A stretch of DNA of 64,000 bases from Takifugu bimaculatus. Its lineage: Eukaryota > Chordata > Actinopteri > Tetraodontiformes > Tetraodontidae. The stretch covers positions 10,161,690 through 10,225,689 of the forward strand of contig CP034980.1 in assembly GCA_004026145.2 (NCBI GenBank). Reading direction: 5' to 3'. The notes below the pieces were generated by a model. The model worked only from the letters and a program-made list of their open reading frames with translations. It ran no database searches and was not told the origin of the DNA. The position numbers and the translations under genes were made by a program. Positions 32,501 through 42,146 of this stretch are shown piece by piece. Within the stretch, counting starts at the first letter, position 1, and the number at the start of each line of letters is the position of its first letter.

Positions 32501-33269
32501 CTTAAAGACATAAAGTCCTGGATGGTCTTCAAATTTCCTCCTCCTTAACCCAGGAAAAACTGAGGTCATGGTGTTTGGTCCTGAACCTCTCAGGGATAGA
32601 TTAGATCACATGGTCACTCTAGATGGTATCTCATTAACATCTAGTCTCTCTGTGAGGAATCTAGGAGTAACTTTTGATCAAAATCTCTCCTTCAACTCAC
32701 ACATTAAATTAGTCTCTAGAAGTGCCTTTTTTCACTTGAGGAACATCACAAAGATCAGGAAACTGCTGACGCGGCATGATGCTGAAAAGTTAGTCCATGC
32801 ATTTGTTACTTCCAGGCTGGACTACTGTAACTCCTTATTATCAGGGTGTCCAAATAACTCTTTAAGAAGCCTCCAGTTGATCCAAAATGCTGCAGCCAGA
32901 GTTCTGACAGGTATTGACAAAAGAGATCACATTACTCCTGTACTGGCGTCGCTTCATTGGCTGCCCGTTAAATTTAGAATAATTTTTAAAACCCTTCTTT
33001 TGACCTACAAGGTCCTCAAAGGCCTAGCTCCATCCTACCTGGAGGAGCTAGTGATACCTTATCAGCCCAATAGACCGCTCCGCTCTCAGAATGCTGGTCT
33101 ACTTGTGGTTCCCAGAGTTTCCAGGAGTAGAATGGGGGGCCGAGCATTTAGCTACCAGGCCCCCCTGCTATGGAACCAGCTCCCTGTCCGGGTACGGGAG
33201 GCTGACTCCATCGCTACTTTTAAGATCAGACTCAAAACCTACCTCTTTGAAAAAGCTTATTGTTACTAA
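29545..33269 (+). pseudogene. L2 ORF2: endonuclease and reverse transcriptase, frameshifted
   Basis: Endonuclease: CGLLNIRSLLCKSLLVHDLI, CLTETWLQEEEYVSLNES, RVTGRGGGVAAIYHSKLL, then after a break KVIIIGDFNIHMDVINDSF and LSDHSLITFTFMI. Linker is split by a solo LTR at 30728-31378. RT: YKVAVIKPLLKKPSLDPE, LEHLQRNSLFEMFQSGFR, MLVLLDLSAAFDTVDHSI (Asp), GVPQGSVLGPVLFTLYM, NFHCYADDTQLYLSM (YADD). The thumb to C-terminus (32568-33269) has SRLDYCNSLLSGCPN, LQLIQNAAARVLT, LHWLPVKFRIIFK. Breaks near 30060, 31470, 31930 and 32500. Confidence 0.88.
30728..31378 (+). mobile_element. Solo LTR inside the L2, probably ERV-type
   Basis: 651 bp from TGTAGTG to CACTACA with 7-bp perfect inverted tips and a 4-bp duplication ACAG (30724-30727, 31379-31382). 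Copy 3 of the L2 (24067) shows the empty site. TATA box AGTATAAAAG at about 31140 and AATAAACC at about 31221 lie in promoter-then-polyA order. The 4-bp duplication and classic TATA differ from the 5-bp Gypsy-like solo LTRs in this window, so it is another family, possibly of an ERV. Confidence 0.88.
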
Positions 33270-33834
33270 TTCAGTAGTTCCAGTTACTATCATAGACAGA
33301 CAAATTATCATACCTAGGGGGTCGTCTAATCGTTAGGTCACATCTTGGTTATGCTGTTATAGGCCAAGGCTGCCGGGGTCCGGAAACATGATCACCTGAC
33401 AGGCCTCTGTCACTCCAGTGGGTCATGGTTTCCTCTCCTTTCCTCTCCTTTCCTCTCCTCATCAAGCAGACAGTTATCGCCGCCCTCGGAGCTGCATAAT
33501 GACCTCCGGCCCCGCTGAAGTGATTGTGCCCCTCCTCCTCCTCTCCTCTACCTCCCCTTCACTCTACTTCTCCTCTCCTCTACCCCTCTCCTCTCCTACC
33601 TATCCTACCCTCTACCTGTCCTCCCTCTTCGCCTCTCTCTTTACCCAGCCGGCCATCAGCAGGAGGGTCCCCCTACATGAGCCTGGTCCTGCTCAAGGTT
33701 TCTTCCTGTTAAAGGGGAGTTTTTCCCTTGCCACTGTTGCTTGTCTGGGGTCAGGCCCTGGGATTCTGGAAAGCGCCTTGAAACAATTTTGATTGTATAA
33801 GACGCTATATAAATAAAGATCGATTGATTGATTG
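33270..33834 (+). other. L2 3' UTR with TCCTC-rich tract
   Basis: Non-coding tail of the L2. Contains the CTCCTTTC repeat (about 33430-33460), the conserved TTTCTTCCTGTTAAAGGGGA box and the terminal CTATATAAATAAAGATCGA then (TTGA)n. Open frames across it are chance. Confidence 0.8.
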
Positions 33835-34830
33835 AACCCCGAACAAGAGGTACTACGCAACAAGCTAATATGGCTAATACTATCAGTACTATCCCTATTA
33901 CTACCCCTATCTTGAACAACAGTTCCCTCCACCTTAATGCTCGTAAACCAGTCTAATGGGGGACTGCCGTCGTCAGTCATTGCCTTCTGTAATTTGGTCA
34001 AATTCTTCAGTGCACTATCGATCAAGTGGCCATCTGCATCATTTTCTGGGACAAATGTGCAACAGTAATCTCCTACGTCACGCAAGCTCCTCCTCTGGAT
34101 GCTGTCAATAGATCTAAGGCCATCCTATTCTGCATAGTCATTAATCTCAGCGCAGTCCCCACACTGAGTCATATGGTTTGAAATCTATATCCAAATCTCT
34201 CCTGGAACGCAACTGTGGTGCGGTTCTAGCATTAGCAGCATAAATTATGACTGATCACTGAGGTGGGCCGGAGCGCACACTCCTGAGCAGTTTGCTGGTA
34301 GGTGAGCATGCGCGTTGGGTCCACAAAGCCACCAACCGTTGTTGCTCAAACACGTGCCAATCTGTCCTGGTGCACCTTGTGAATAAGTGCAAGTGCAATT
34401 ATAGCCACTTGGGCACGATTGCGTAGTCTTATTAAACATATAGGAATCACAATGACGATCTTGAACACATTCTTCATTACGATTACCCATAATCTGAGAT
34501 TTTGTATTTCTCAATCTTTCCCGCCATTTCTCTCAGGGGTTCTTGAGTGCAATTTTTACGCATGTACAGTGTTCTATTGATTAATCGAATCCCATGCACT
34601 CCCCTTTTGCCCACTCCTACGTGAACAAAACATTGCCCTTCCGGGTCCCTCATTGGTTTGGCCGTCACCCGTGGGGTGTGTACGGAGACCGGTAGCATTG
34701 GGCATACATAGCAATTTGAATGGTTTTCAGTGCGCGCCATGAAGTTAGCATAACGCCACCATGTGTTTGGACCTTCCCAGCGTGGGTCACTCCACTTGGC
34801 TCTTCGCCTGCACATAATCTCCCACATCAA
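33835..34830 (-). pseudogene. ERV1 env, left-arm copy, frameshifted and deleted
   Basis: Minus-strand retroviral envelope remnant. Surface-subunit pieces: WWRYANFMARTENHSNCYVC, then GKRGVHGIRLINRTLYM and CSGVCAPAH. Transmembrane-subunit pieces: GDYCCTFVPEN near the CX6CC position, and the membrane anchor IGIVLIVLAILACCVVPLV. Relative to the right-arm copy it lacks the env N-terminus and about 180 bases upstream of the CX6CC motif. Several frames; broken at its 3' end by the L2. Confidence 0.8.
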
Positions 34831-35652
34831 CGCTGTTATCTTCTTCCTGGGGAGGCAAAGGCATATCTGGCAGATTATTCATTCTTTGAACATTTTTTGC
34901 TTGCAGCATTTTTCTCATGTAATCTGCAACTGTCATTTGTACTTCATCCATGCATCTTCTCAACCTTGACTTAATTGTGCCATTTGCCCTCTCTACGAGG
35001 CCTGCACTCTGGCTGATATGAGCAATGATTCTTTAAAGTAATGTTAAGTATTTGTCCTACTCTGTCAATTATTTTATTCACAAAATGTGATCCATTGTGA
35101 CTCCAAATGACTTTTGGAACCCCAAATCTAGGTATAATTTCTCTACATAGCGCTTTTGCGACTGTTACTGCGTCTGCTTTTGCTGTAGGAAAAACTTCTA
35201 TCCATCTGGTAACAGGATCAATTATCACTAAGCAATATTTCTTTCCTTTACAGGGACCAAGTTCAATGTAATCCATATAAAATTGTGTGAAAAGAATAGG
35301 ATGTAATAGGTGTTATACCTTTCTGTGGCTTAATACCTCCCTGAGGACAATGCTTCAAACAAATCGGACATGCTAAACAATTTTTAGAGTAAGATTGAAA
35401 TCCTATTGCATAGAACTGTACTACCGTCACCATCCCTCCTATTGAGACATGTAAGGCCCATGGCTCACAATAGCCACTAATCTATACATATTTCTTGGCA
35501 ATACATCTGCAGGTCCTTCTGACCACAATTTAGGAGAGAGAGTGCACTTAGCTTCTCTTGTCCTGTTAACAAACCTCATGTCTGTTCATGCTCAACACCG
35601 ACATGTTCCGAGGGTGTGAAAGCCACTGTGTTTCAGCGTGACCTTCCACACT
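34831..35652 (-). pseudogene. ERV1 integrase, left-arm copy
   Basis: Minus-strand integrase remnant. Zinc-binding CPICLKHCPQGG (near 35330-35380), catalytic core MDYIELGPCKGKKYCLVIID with the first Asp, ITRWIEVFPTAKADAV-type segment and FGVPKVIWSHNGSHFVN. In this family the motif is expected to be SDNG/SHNG-like; the second catalytic Asp is replaced in the read (SHNG). Homology with the right arm ends near 35652. Confidence 0.8.
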
Positions 35653-35765
35653 GTGAGAATTACTACATTATTTAAATGCATTTGTATGTTTCTTCATGCA
35701 CTTAGGTGCTAAACAGTGTTTTTCACCTCTTGATTTAGTACACTTGTCCATAGCACCAGATTTAC
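35653..35765. other. Short spacer at the duplication centre
   Basis: 113 bases not shared by either arm and not recognisable. It separates the left-arm end from the 5' LTR. Confidence 0.5.
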
Positions 35766-35991
35766 TGTGAGATTGTTATCTGAAACCCTAAAAGCATCTT
35801 GGGAGGAGGTGAAAATTCCACAATGATAATGATCTGATGTGAATAAAGAAAGGAGGTTTGCAGAGCAGCAGCAGAGCGACAGAGGGTGTTCCAGAGTGAA
35901 CTGCTGCTCGCTCTCCCTTGCAAGGTACCTGGGTTTGTGTCTTGTTGATTCACGCAGGGTTTTACTGGGTTGCGCTGTTTCAACTCTAACA
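35766..35991 (+). mobile_element. ERV1 5' LTR
   Basis: 226 bp from TGTGAGATTG to CTCTAACA (TG…CA ends). Contains GTGAATAAAGAAAGG (AATAAA). No clear TATA box was identified. The 3' LTRs lack about 53 bp including this signal. Confidence 0.8.
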
Positions 35992-35996
35992 TAATT

Positions 35997-36013
35997 TGGT
36001 CCTTCGAGCCGGA
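35997..36013 (+). promoter_or_regulatory. ERV1 primer-binding site, tRNA-Tyr type
   Basis: TGGTCCTTCGAGCCGGA, exactly complementary over 17 nt to the 3' end of vertebrate tRNA-Tyr, five bases after the LTR. It would start minus-strand DNA synthesis. Confidence 0.85.
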
Positions 36014-36288
36014 TCCCAACATCTGTGAGGGAATCTCGTCAGCGGGACGCCGACCACCGAAGACTGTGCACAGCCAGAACCCATCAAAGGCGATTCTGCA
36101 TCAACGACCTCGGTCGTGAATTCGGCGCGAGGCCAGTCGGGCGGCCTCCTGAGACGAAAAGTCCTCCAGTGACGGACCCGAACTACATTCTGGTGAACCG
36201 ACGACACAGACGGGTAAGGTGCGTTCCCGCAATTGACTGAGGTTCATTCGGGGAACCAAGACCCACTGGGGGTCTCGACAAAATTGTT

Positions 36289-37430
36289 GTGGGGATCCTA
36301 TACTATCCACCTTATTTTAATCCTCAATCTAAATACCCATCGTTAACCGCCTATGTAAGACCTGAAGATGAGACGGGCGTCTCCGGGCAAATACACAGAA
36401 TGGTGAACATACCTGCGCAGGAACCACCTGCACCCACACCAGTCAGTTCTATGATTAACAGCCCTCAAGGGGCAGAAGGAGGAATCAATCATAATCCTTT
36501 CCTCCAAGAAGGACATAACACACCTCAGTTAGGACCCAATACATGTTCACAGTATGACGTGTGTAATTGGAGTAGACATTCCTGGGGCGTTCAGTCCGGG
36601 ACCCCCAATAGGCTATGGTGATTCATTCATCGCAGTAGCAGAACCAAAACCTGGTGTCGAAGATGTTTTTCTGATGATAGAAGTTGCCAATCCAAATAGT
36701 GGTGTAGGACTTCAACCCCTTACAATGTTGGTCAACAGGACCTGGACACCAGAGAATTGTAAAAAAGCTTGTGCTGAAAGTCTGAAGCAGATGTCGAAGC
36801 TTGTATAGAGCGAATAAATGAGTTAATGAGAAGTTACCATATGCAAATGGGGCAGAAACACAAGTCCTGATGACTGTCTTAGGCCCTAAATAGTCAACAG
36901 TCAGAGGAAATTGGACTCCCATAGAGCAGGCAACAGGACGGCCCTGGGCCCATGACACAAATGATCTCAGAACTCAAATTGATGGTGTATTTGGGAGAAT
37001 GAGAGGTAAATTCACACACCGTGCTGATTATTAGTGCCATAGGAAGATGCAAGCAGAGAGAAAAGGAATCATAAGAATATTCTCAGAATGAGAGATGTGT
37101 TCCGTCAGAGAAGTGGCATTCTGTTCTCCGATAATGATAACGGGCCATAACAGCAATTAAAAATAGCACTCCATAATGGTACACATACATAAAGACTTCG
37201 TAGAGAAGCACATGATAGGATTCCCTACAGCACCTGTAAATGAATATGAAAACCATGCTATGCACGCAGAAAGGCACATAAGGGAAAGAAAAGTAGTGAA
37301 ATTTTTAAAAGATGAAGTTGAAGCATGTTACTATGAACAAAGAGGAAGAGGTCATGGCAGAGGAAGAGGTCAAAGTGGACAAAGAATAAGGGGGAGGATA
37401 AGTCTCATCCATGGGACACATGACTAGAAG
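36289..37430 (+). pseudogene. ERV1 gag remnant with Arg-Gly-rich end
   Basis: Frames 36289-36621, 36554-36808 and 37176-37427 together resemble a decayed gag: a proline-rich stretch (AQEPPAPTPVSSMIN), a capsid-like segment (MLVNRTWTPENCKKACAESL) and a basic end RGRGHGRGRGQSGQRIRGR in place of the usual CCHC zinc knuckle. Stops and shifts separate the parts. A direct start is not identifiable. Assignment rests mainly on position between the primer site and protease. Confidence 0.6.
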
Positions 37431-37487
37431 AGGTAGAAGTGAATGTTGACATTTTTAGTGTAAATATTAAAAAGACCAGAAATTCAG

Positions 37488-37740
37488 TTGGAAGTTGAAG
37501 GAGTTTTGTTATGGTTTCTTGTGGATACTGGGGCAGGAAAGATAGTTGTAAAACATGCTGTTCCGCACATTAGGAAATCAAACACAATAGGAGTGAAATC
37601 AGCAAATGGAGTCAGAAGATGTAATTATAGACCTGGTGTCGGGTTTACGAGCCAAGACTCAAGTAATTCTGTCACCACAATGTCCAGTCAATCTATTAGG
37701 ACATGACTTAATCTCAGTTGATTGCATTGTTACCAGGGAA
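37488..37740 (+). pseudogene. ERV1 protease remnant
   Basis: Aspartic protease that would mature the polyprotein. LLWFLVDTGAGKIVV carries the DTGA active site. After a frame break the typical end block CPVNLLGHDLISVD is present. Lies directly before the unidentified segment. Confidence 0.75.
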
Positions 37741-38328
37741 GAAAGGACAAATTAAAAATCCAGCACATGACTACAGAAGAAAACATGTTAGAAGGCCTGG
37801 ATGAGCTAGTACCCTATTGGACCTTAGATGTCGTAGAAAATGCCGGTCCAGCAAATTTCATTAGATTTGCAAAAGATAAAATATGTGAGTTTGTGTTAGA
37901 CACAGCTGAATGGCACAATCCACATACACTGCATGTAACCATGCGTTATGGGGGACTGTCAGATCCAAAGTATGACAAGTTTGCTCGGCTGCCAAAGACA
38001 TTTACGGGCGTAGCACATGATGTCCATGTTCATGATGAAACTGGAGTGATAACGGTAAACTATGCCATCATCGGCAACAGCTTTGTATCACGTTCCAGGC
38101 TCAGTCACACATATCAGTATCTAAGCCAAAGGATGGGATGTGGAGGCAATTAGGATGTCAAGCAAAAATGTGGTCAGCCTTGAATGATTGGAAACGGGAG
38201 GGTCCCGACAGATGGTACAACCCCAGATATAGGGTGTGGAAGGTCACGCTGAACCAGAGAGTGGCTTTCACTCCCTCACAACATCTCAGTGTTGAGCATG
38301 AACAGACATGGTTTGTTAACAGGAAAAG
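37741..38328 (+). pseudogene. ERV1 segment of unknown identity between protease and integrase
   Basis: Open frame 37722-38153 contains YWTLDVVENAGPANFIRFAK, WHNPHTLHVTMRYGG and ITVNYAIIGNSFVSRSRL; the next frame has WSALNDWKREGPDRWYNPRY then RVWKVTLNQRVAFTPSQHL. No RT or RNase H motif is seen, and I do not recognise dUTPase motifs. It is cut at 38328 by a solo LTR. I cannot name this domain. Confidence 0.45.
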
Positions 38329-38922
38329 TGTCACAGAAAGGGGTGATCAGGACCCGAACGCAGGCCAGGACACAGTGGTAAAATGGTCAACCAAGCTTTA
38401 TTAACAGGGGGGAGGGAGCACACAAAGAACACAGAGCACACAAGGAACACGAGGGCAACCCTCCAGGGCTGCGCAGGGACGGCCCTCCAGGGCGGCGGAG
38501 CACACAAAGGACACGAGGGCAGCTGTCCAGGACCGGAGGGCACAGAGGCGGCCCTCCAGGAGAAACGAATCTGGAGCGCCCCCCCCAGGGTGCAGGGAAC
38601 AAGGGCGGCCCTCCAGGGCGCAGGGAACAAAGGCGGCCCTCCAGGAAACCCGAATCTGGAGCGGCCCTCCAGTAGACGCAGAGCAGCAGCACACGACAAG
38701 GGAGATGAACAGACAGCCTCGAGACCACCAGACACACTGACAAGACTAACAGCACCACCACACAACACGAACAGAACACCCTGGCACTGACAGGCAGGCA
38801 CAACCTGCTTAAATAGGCAGCCCAATGTAAATTGCCTACAGGTGCGCCTGCCAGCAGTAACCAATTGTGCCCCACACCACCCCCTGCAGCACAATGACCA
38901 ACACAACCCCAAAACCCTGACA
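38329..38922 (-). mobile_element. Solo LTR (Gypsy-like), minus orientation, with internal minisatellite
   Basis: 594 bp; minus strand runs TGTCAGGGTTTTGGGG to TTTCTGTGACA, with duplication AAAAG/GAAAG (38324-38328, 38923-38927, one mismatch). On the minus strand: TATA-like CTATTTAAGC (near 38810) and AATAAAGC (near 38400). The left arm at about 35565 shows the empty site. The middle (about 38455-38680) repeats a GGCGGCCCTCCAGG unit. U3 shares CAGGCGCACCTGTAGGCAAT with the fragment at 59100-59287. Confidence 0.85.
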
Positions 38923-39716
38923 GAAAGAGGAAAAGCCAAGTTCACTCTCTTCGAAATTGTGGTCAGAATGACCTGCAGATGTATGGCCAAGAAATAGGTA
39001 TAGATGGGTGGCTATTGTGAGCCATGGGCCTTGCCATGTCTCAACAGGAGGGATGGTGAAGGTAGTACAATCACAGTTCTATGCAATAGGATTTCAATCT
39101 TACTCTCCAAGGATAATGTCGGTTTAGCATGTCCGATTTGTTTGAAGCATTGTCCTCAGGGAGGTATTAAGCCACAGAAAGGTATAACACCTATAACATC
39201 GTATTCTTTTCACACAATTTCTATGGATTACACTGAACTTGGTCCCTGTAAAGGAAAGAAATATTGCTTAGTGTTAATTGATCCTGTTACCAGATGGATA
39301 GAAGTTTTTCCCTACAGCAAAAGCAGACACAGTAACAGTTGCAAAAGCGCTATGTAGAGAAATTATACCTAGATTTGGGGTTCCAAAAGTCATTTGGAGT
39401 CACAATGGATCACATTTTGTGAATGAAATAATTGACAGGACAAATATTTAAATTATAAAGAATCATTGCTCATATCATCCACAGAGTGCAGGCAGAGAGC
39501 AAAGGGCACAATTAAGTCAAGGTTAAGATGCATGGATGAAACAGGAAAATCATGGATTTTTTGTCTAGATTAAGTGAAATTGTGGATGCATATTACACCA
39601 CATGCAACCACAGGATTGTCACCATTTGAAATGATGTATGGAAGACCTTACATCTTACCTCCATTCCAACAAAAGACAGGAGATGAAGTAGAAATGACAG
39701 TTGCAGTGTTGGGGAC
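38923..39716 (+). pseudogene. ERV1 integrase, right copy
   Basis: Zinc-binding ACPICLKHCPQGG, core MDYTELGPCKGKKYCLVLID (first Asp), then TRWIEVFP; after a shift, FGVPKVIWSHNGSHFVNE and the block THATTGLSPFEMMYGRPYI (LSPFEMMYGR is typical of retroviral integrase). Frameshifts near 39315 and 39455. Continues at 40209 beyond a solo LTR. Confidence 0.8.
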
Positions 39717-40208
39717 AGTCAAGGAGGCCTTGACCCAGATGCAGAGTAGAAGAAACAGCTCTTTATTGATAACAAAAGGTGCAAGATGAAGCAGATAACG
39801 GAACAAAGGAATCAATCAAAGTAGCAATGGAAACAACTCTAGCAAAGTGACAACAGAAAAGCTATGAACTAAAAATCACCATAAAGGGAAAAAAACACAG
39901 AGAAAAGCACAAACGAACAGCAGTGACAAGGCACGAGAACAAACTCACACACTGGAAGTAAACACGGAAAGCATGAGGCGAAAAACTGGAGATCACAGAG
40001 GGTAGGTGGTAGACGCTGTGGCAAAACAACAATCCAGCAGAGGAGGCAAAGAGAGGGGAGTTTAAGTAGCCCTCGAATCAAGGCAACGAGCTGCAGGTGC
40101 GTCAGCGGCTCAGCGCTCCCCAGGGATCCCTGGCCCCTGGCTGCCGCTCCTGCAGATGAAGGGAGGAGGAGAGAAACCCGAGTCACGTTCAAGAACCGAA
40201 CCACAACA
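39717..40208 (-). mobile_element. Solo LTR (Gypsy-like), minus orientation, in integrase
   Basis: 492 bp, plus-strand TGTTGGGGACAG to CCACAACA, with a perfect 5-bp duplication TGCAG (39712-39716, 40209-40213). The left arm near 34925 has the uninterrupted site. Minus-strand AATAAAG near 39763 and a TTAAA-containing TATA-like site near 40063. Confidence 0.88.
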
Positions 40209-40435
40209 TGCAGATTACATGAGAAAAATGCTGCAAGCAAAAGATGTTCAAAGAATGAATAATCTGCCAGATATGCCTTTGCCTCCCCAGGAAGAAGATA
40301 ACAGCGTTGATGTGGAAGACTATGTGTGGGTGAAGAGCATTCAAAGAGTTAAGTGGAGTGACCTACGCTGGGAAGGTCCATTCCAGATTCCAGACACGGC
40401 CCTCGTGGGTACGTCTTTCCCACTGTAAGAAACAA
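40209..40435 (+). pseudogene. ERV1 integrase C-terminal end
   Basis: Continues integrase after the solo LTR: MLQAKDVQRMNNLPDMPLPP, then VEDYVWVKSIQRVKWSDLRW and EGPFQIPDTAL, the SH3-like C-terminal domain (WEGPFQ). Ends in stops near 40428; env starts at about 40554. Confidence 0.7.
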
Positions 40436-40553
40436 CGGACACTTCCAGGTGAAAACGAGGGAGCAGTGACGGTTTGTCCGTAAACGACTGACGGCCTGTA
40501 TAGGTCCAGCAACGGCTGAACCCCGTCAGAACCTGAGAAGAGGAAAAAAAGAA

Positions 40554-40718
40554 ATGAAGTTGTTCTTTCTGGTTGTGGTGAGTACTGTGGCGGCGGGACT
40601 TGTGAGTTTCGTCCTTTGGAACTTCCAACAGGAGGGAGGTAATGAGGGACAGAATATTACTTTAGAGAAAAACAGCCAACATGCACGTACAAAACGTACT
40701 GTAGTCAATCACTTAGAA
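40554..40718 (+). pseudogene. ERV1 env N-terminus (signal peptide), cut by hAT
   Basis: Starts MKLFFLVVVSTVAAGLVSFV, a typical hydrophobic signal for ER entry, followed by a polar stretch. Interrupted after residue 55 or so by the hAT insertion. Resumes at 46629. The left arm lacks this region. Confidence 0.65.
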
Positions 40719-41367
40719 CAGGGGTGTGAAACTCATTTTGGTCTGGGGGCCAAATACAGCTTAATCTGATCTCAAGCGGGCCGGGCCAGTAAACTCATTA
40801 CAAAATTACATCGGACTAACAATAAGCACAATTTTTTCTTTGTATTAGTCACTAATACTAATAATTAGTGCAAAGAAGTCAATTATTAAAAAATCTTTAT
40901 TAAATTATTATATAACATTATGAACAACCTAAGAACTTAAAAAAGTAATTTTAACAACACTTTTACTTAGTAACTAAATAAGTCTTAATATTTATTTAAG
41001 TGCGTGATGCATAAAACTGATCACAGTGATAGTAACAATGTTGCAAAACATTTAGTCACAGCCTTGTGGAACTTAAGAACACTGGGCCAGATTCACCAAT
41101 ATGTTCTTAAGAATCTTCTTAGATTCTTTCTTAAGTTGTTCTTAAGAAGTTTCTTAAGAAAACCCTACGTCGGATTCATCAACGCGTTCGTAAGCCTCAG
41201 AATTGTTCGCAGCTGTGTTCTTAGATTGATGAATGCCATCTGTTCGTAAGTTGAAAGCGCGTGCCAGGTGAGTCTAATTAACATACGATTAGCATAAGTC
41301 ACCGCCCACTAATGCCCATAAAAAGGAACTGCAGCAGGACCCTGTAGACAGAGCAAAAAGCAGCAAA

Positions 41368-41547
41368 ATGCCCAAAGCGAAATGCCCAAAGCTTGCCTCT
41401 CCACGCCTGATTTCTGACGCCGTGTTGAACAATCAAGAAAGGATGGCTAACACGCTTGATAAAATTGCCTCAACCCTGATGACTATAGCCAACACGCTTA
41501 AAGAAATCAACGAGAATGTAAAAAAAATAAGAATGTCAAAAAAATAA
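41368..41547 (+). CDS. Small coiled-coil ORF of the Harbinger element (59 residues)
   Basis: Uninterrupted frame starting MPKAKCPKLASPRLISDAV, then a heptad-like NNQERMANTLDKIASTLMTI, then a lysine-rich end; stop TAA. It looks like the C-terminal oligomerisation helix of the second (Myb/SANT-like) protein that Harbinger elements encode. In copy 1 the same region is frameshifted near the start. Possibly only a fragment. Confidence 0.45.
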   Translation: MPKAKCPKLASPRLISDAVLNNQERMANTLDKIASTLMTIANTLKEINENVKKIRMSKK

Positions 41548-41591
41548 ACGTGTAAAAGCTGTGCTCGGATTGTGACAATAATGCATTTTAT

Positions 41592-41828
41592 TCACAAACG
41601 GGCAATTAATCGCACTCGAACGTGAACCACGTGCCTGCAGTCTGGCCTTATCATTGCGTCAGGACGCACATCCTCACGGGGTTGTGGCTCTGTGTCCAAA
41701 CACATCCAGCGCCCCTTTAACATGCCGATGGTGCGTTCAATGGTGGAGCGACTGCGCGCATGCATCTGATTGAATAACATTTCCTGTAGAGTCTGAGGGT
41801 TGGTCAGTGGTGTCAACAACCAGGGCAT
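41592..41828 (-). pseudogene. Harbinger transposase C-terminal fragment
   Basis: Starts MPWLLTPLTNPQTLQEMLFN and contains SRSTIERTIGMLKGRWMCLD with the third catalytic acid (Glu in IERTIG). Earlier catalytic Asp residues are missing, and the ACCVLHNIA-type end is deleted compared with copy 1. Confidence 0.8.
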
Positions 41829-42146
41829 ATCCTCGATCCCCTAATAAAATAAATCAAGATAAAATCAAATAAAAAGACAGTTTTGGCATGGTTTCCAATT
41901 TGGTTGATTAATGTTAAGTCATTGGCACATTTACGTAATTTTAAAATTCTCCGTAAATCACCAAAAATAGGAAATAAAAAAATAAATAAATATGACAGAA
42001 TTATCATTGTCCATCCATCCATTCTCTACCGCTTATCCGGGGTCGGGTCGCGGGGGCAGCAGCCTAAGGAGAGAAGCCCAGACTTCCCTCTCCCCAGCTA
42101 CCTCCTCCAGCTCATCCGGAGGGATCCCCAGGCGTTCCCAGGCCAG

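Larger units (their letters stand above)
28428..33834 (+). mobile_element. L2/Maui-type LINE, near full length, copy 4
   Basis: 5.4-kb insertion into ERV env with a 7-bp duplication AACCCCG (28421-28427, 33835-33841); the right arm at about 47740 gives the empty site. Order: 5' UTR, ORF1 (28650), ORF2 (from about 29545), 3' UTR with the conserved CTCAAGGTTTCTTCCTGTTA and GGGGAGTTTTTCCCTTGCC, and a tail of (ATTG)n. A 651-bp solo LTR sits inside ORF2. Frameshifts in both ORFs make it non-autonomous. Confidence 0.93.
24888..35652 (-). repeat. Left arm of a large inverted duplication
   Basis: Reverse complement of about 38233-50212 on the right, after nested insertions are removed. It covers ERV integrase and env, the 3' LTR, about 1.5 kb of flank and an L2-clade piece. 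Similarity is very high (the 27577-27783 and 48401-48607 frames look identical). Arm-specific insertions are Rex1 (25319-26787) and L2 (28428-33834). Because the flank outside the ERV is shared, this is a duplication of a locus, not two independent ERV insertions. Confidence 0.85.

Noticed and set aside
33418..33792. Open frames across 33418-33792, and similar ones at 54054-54245 and 54947-55183
   Set aside because: These are L2 3' UTR sequence; the shared SPYMSL-like peptide reflects UTR conservation, not a protein.
38331..38990. Long minus-strand frame (219 codons) and overlapping frames rich in Cys, Pro, Arg
   Set aside because: They lie almost wholly inside the solo LTR at 38329-38922 and come from its GC-rich minisatellite; composition and overlap on both strands show they are not real genes.
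40690..40718. Short sequence GTAGTCAATCACTTAGAA repeated near 47974 as a possible LTR duplicate
   Set aside because: The repeat is about 36 bases and lies outside the defined LTRs; a local duplication within ERV1, not an LTR boundary.
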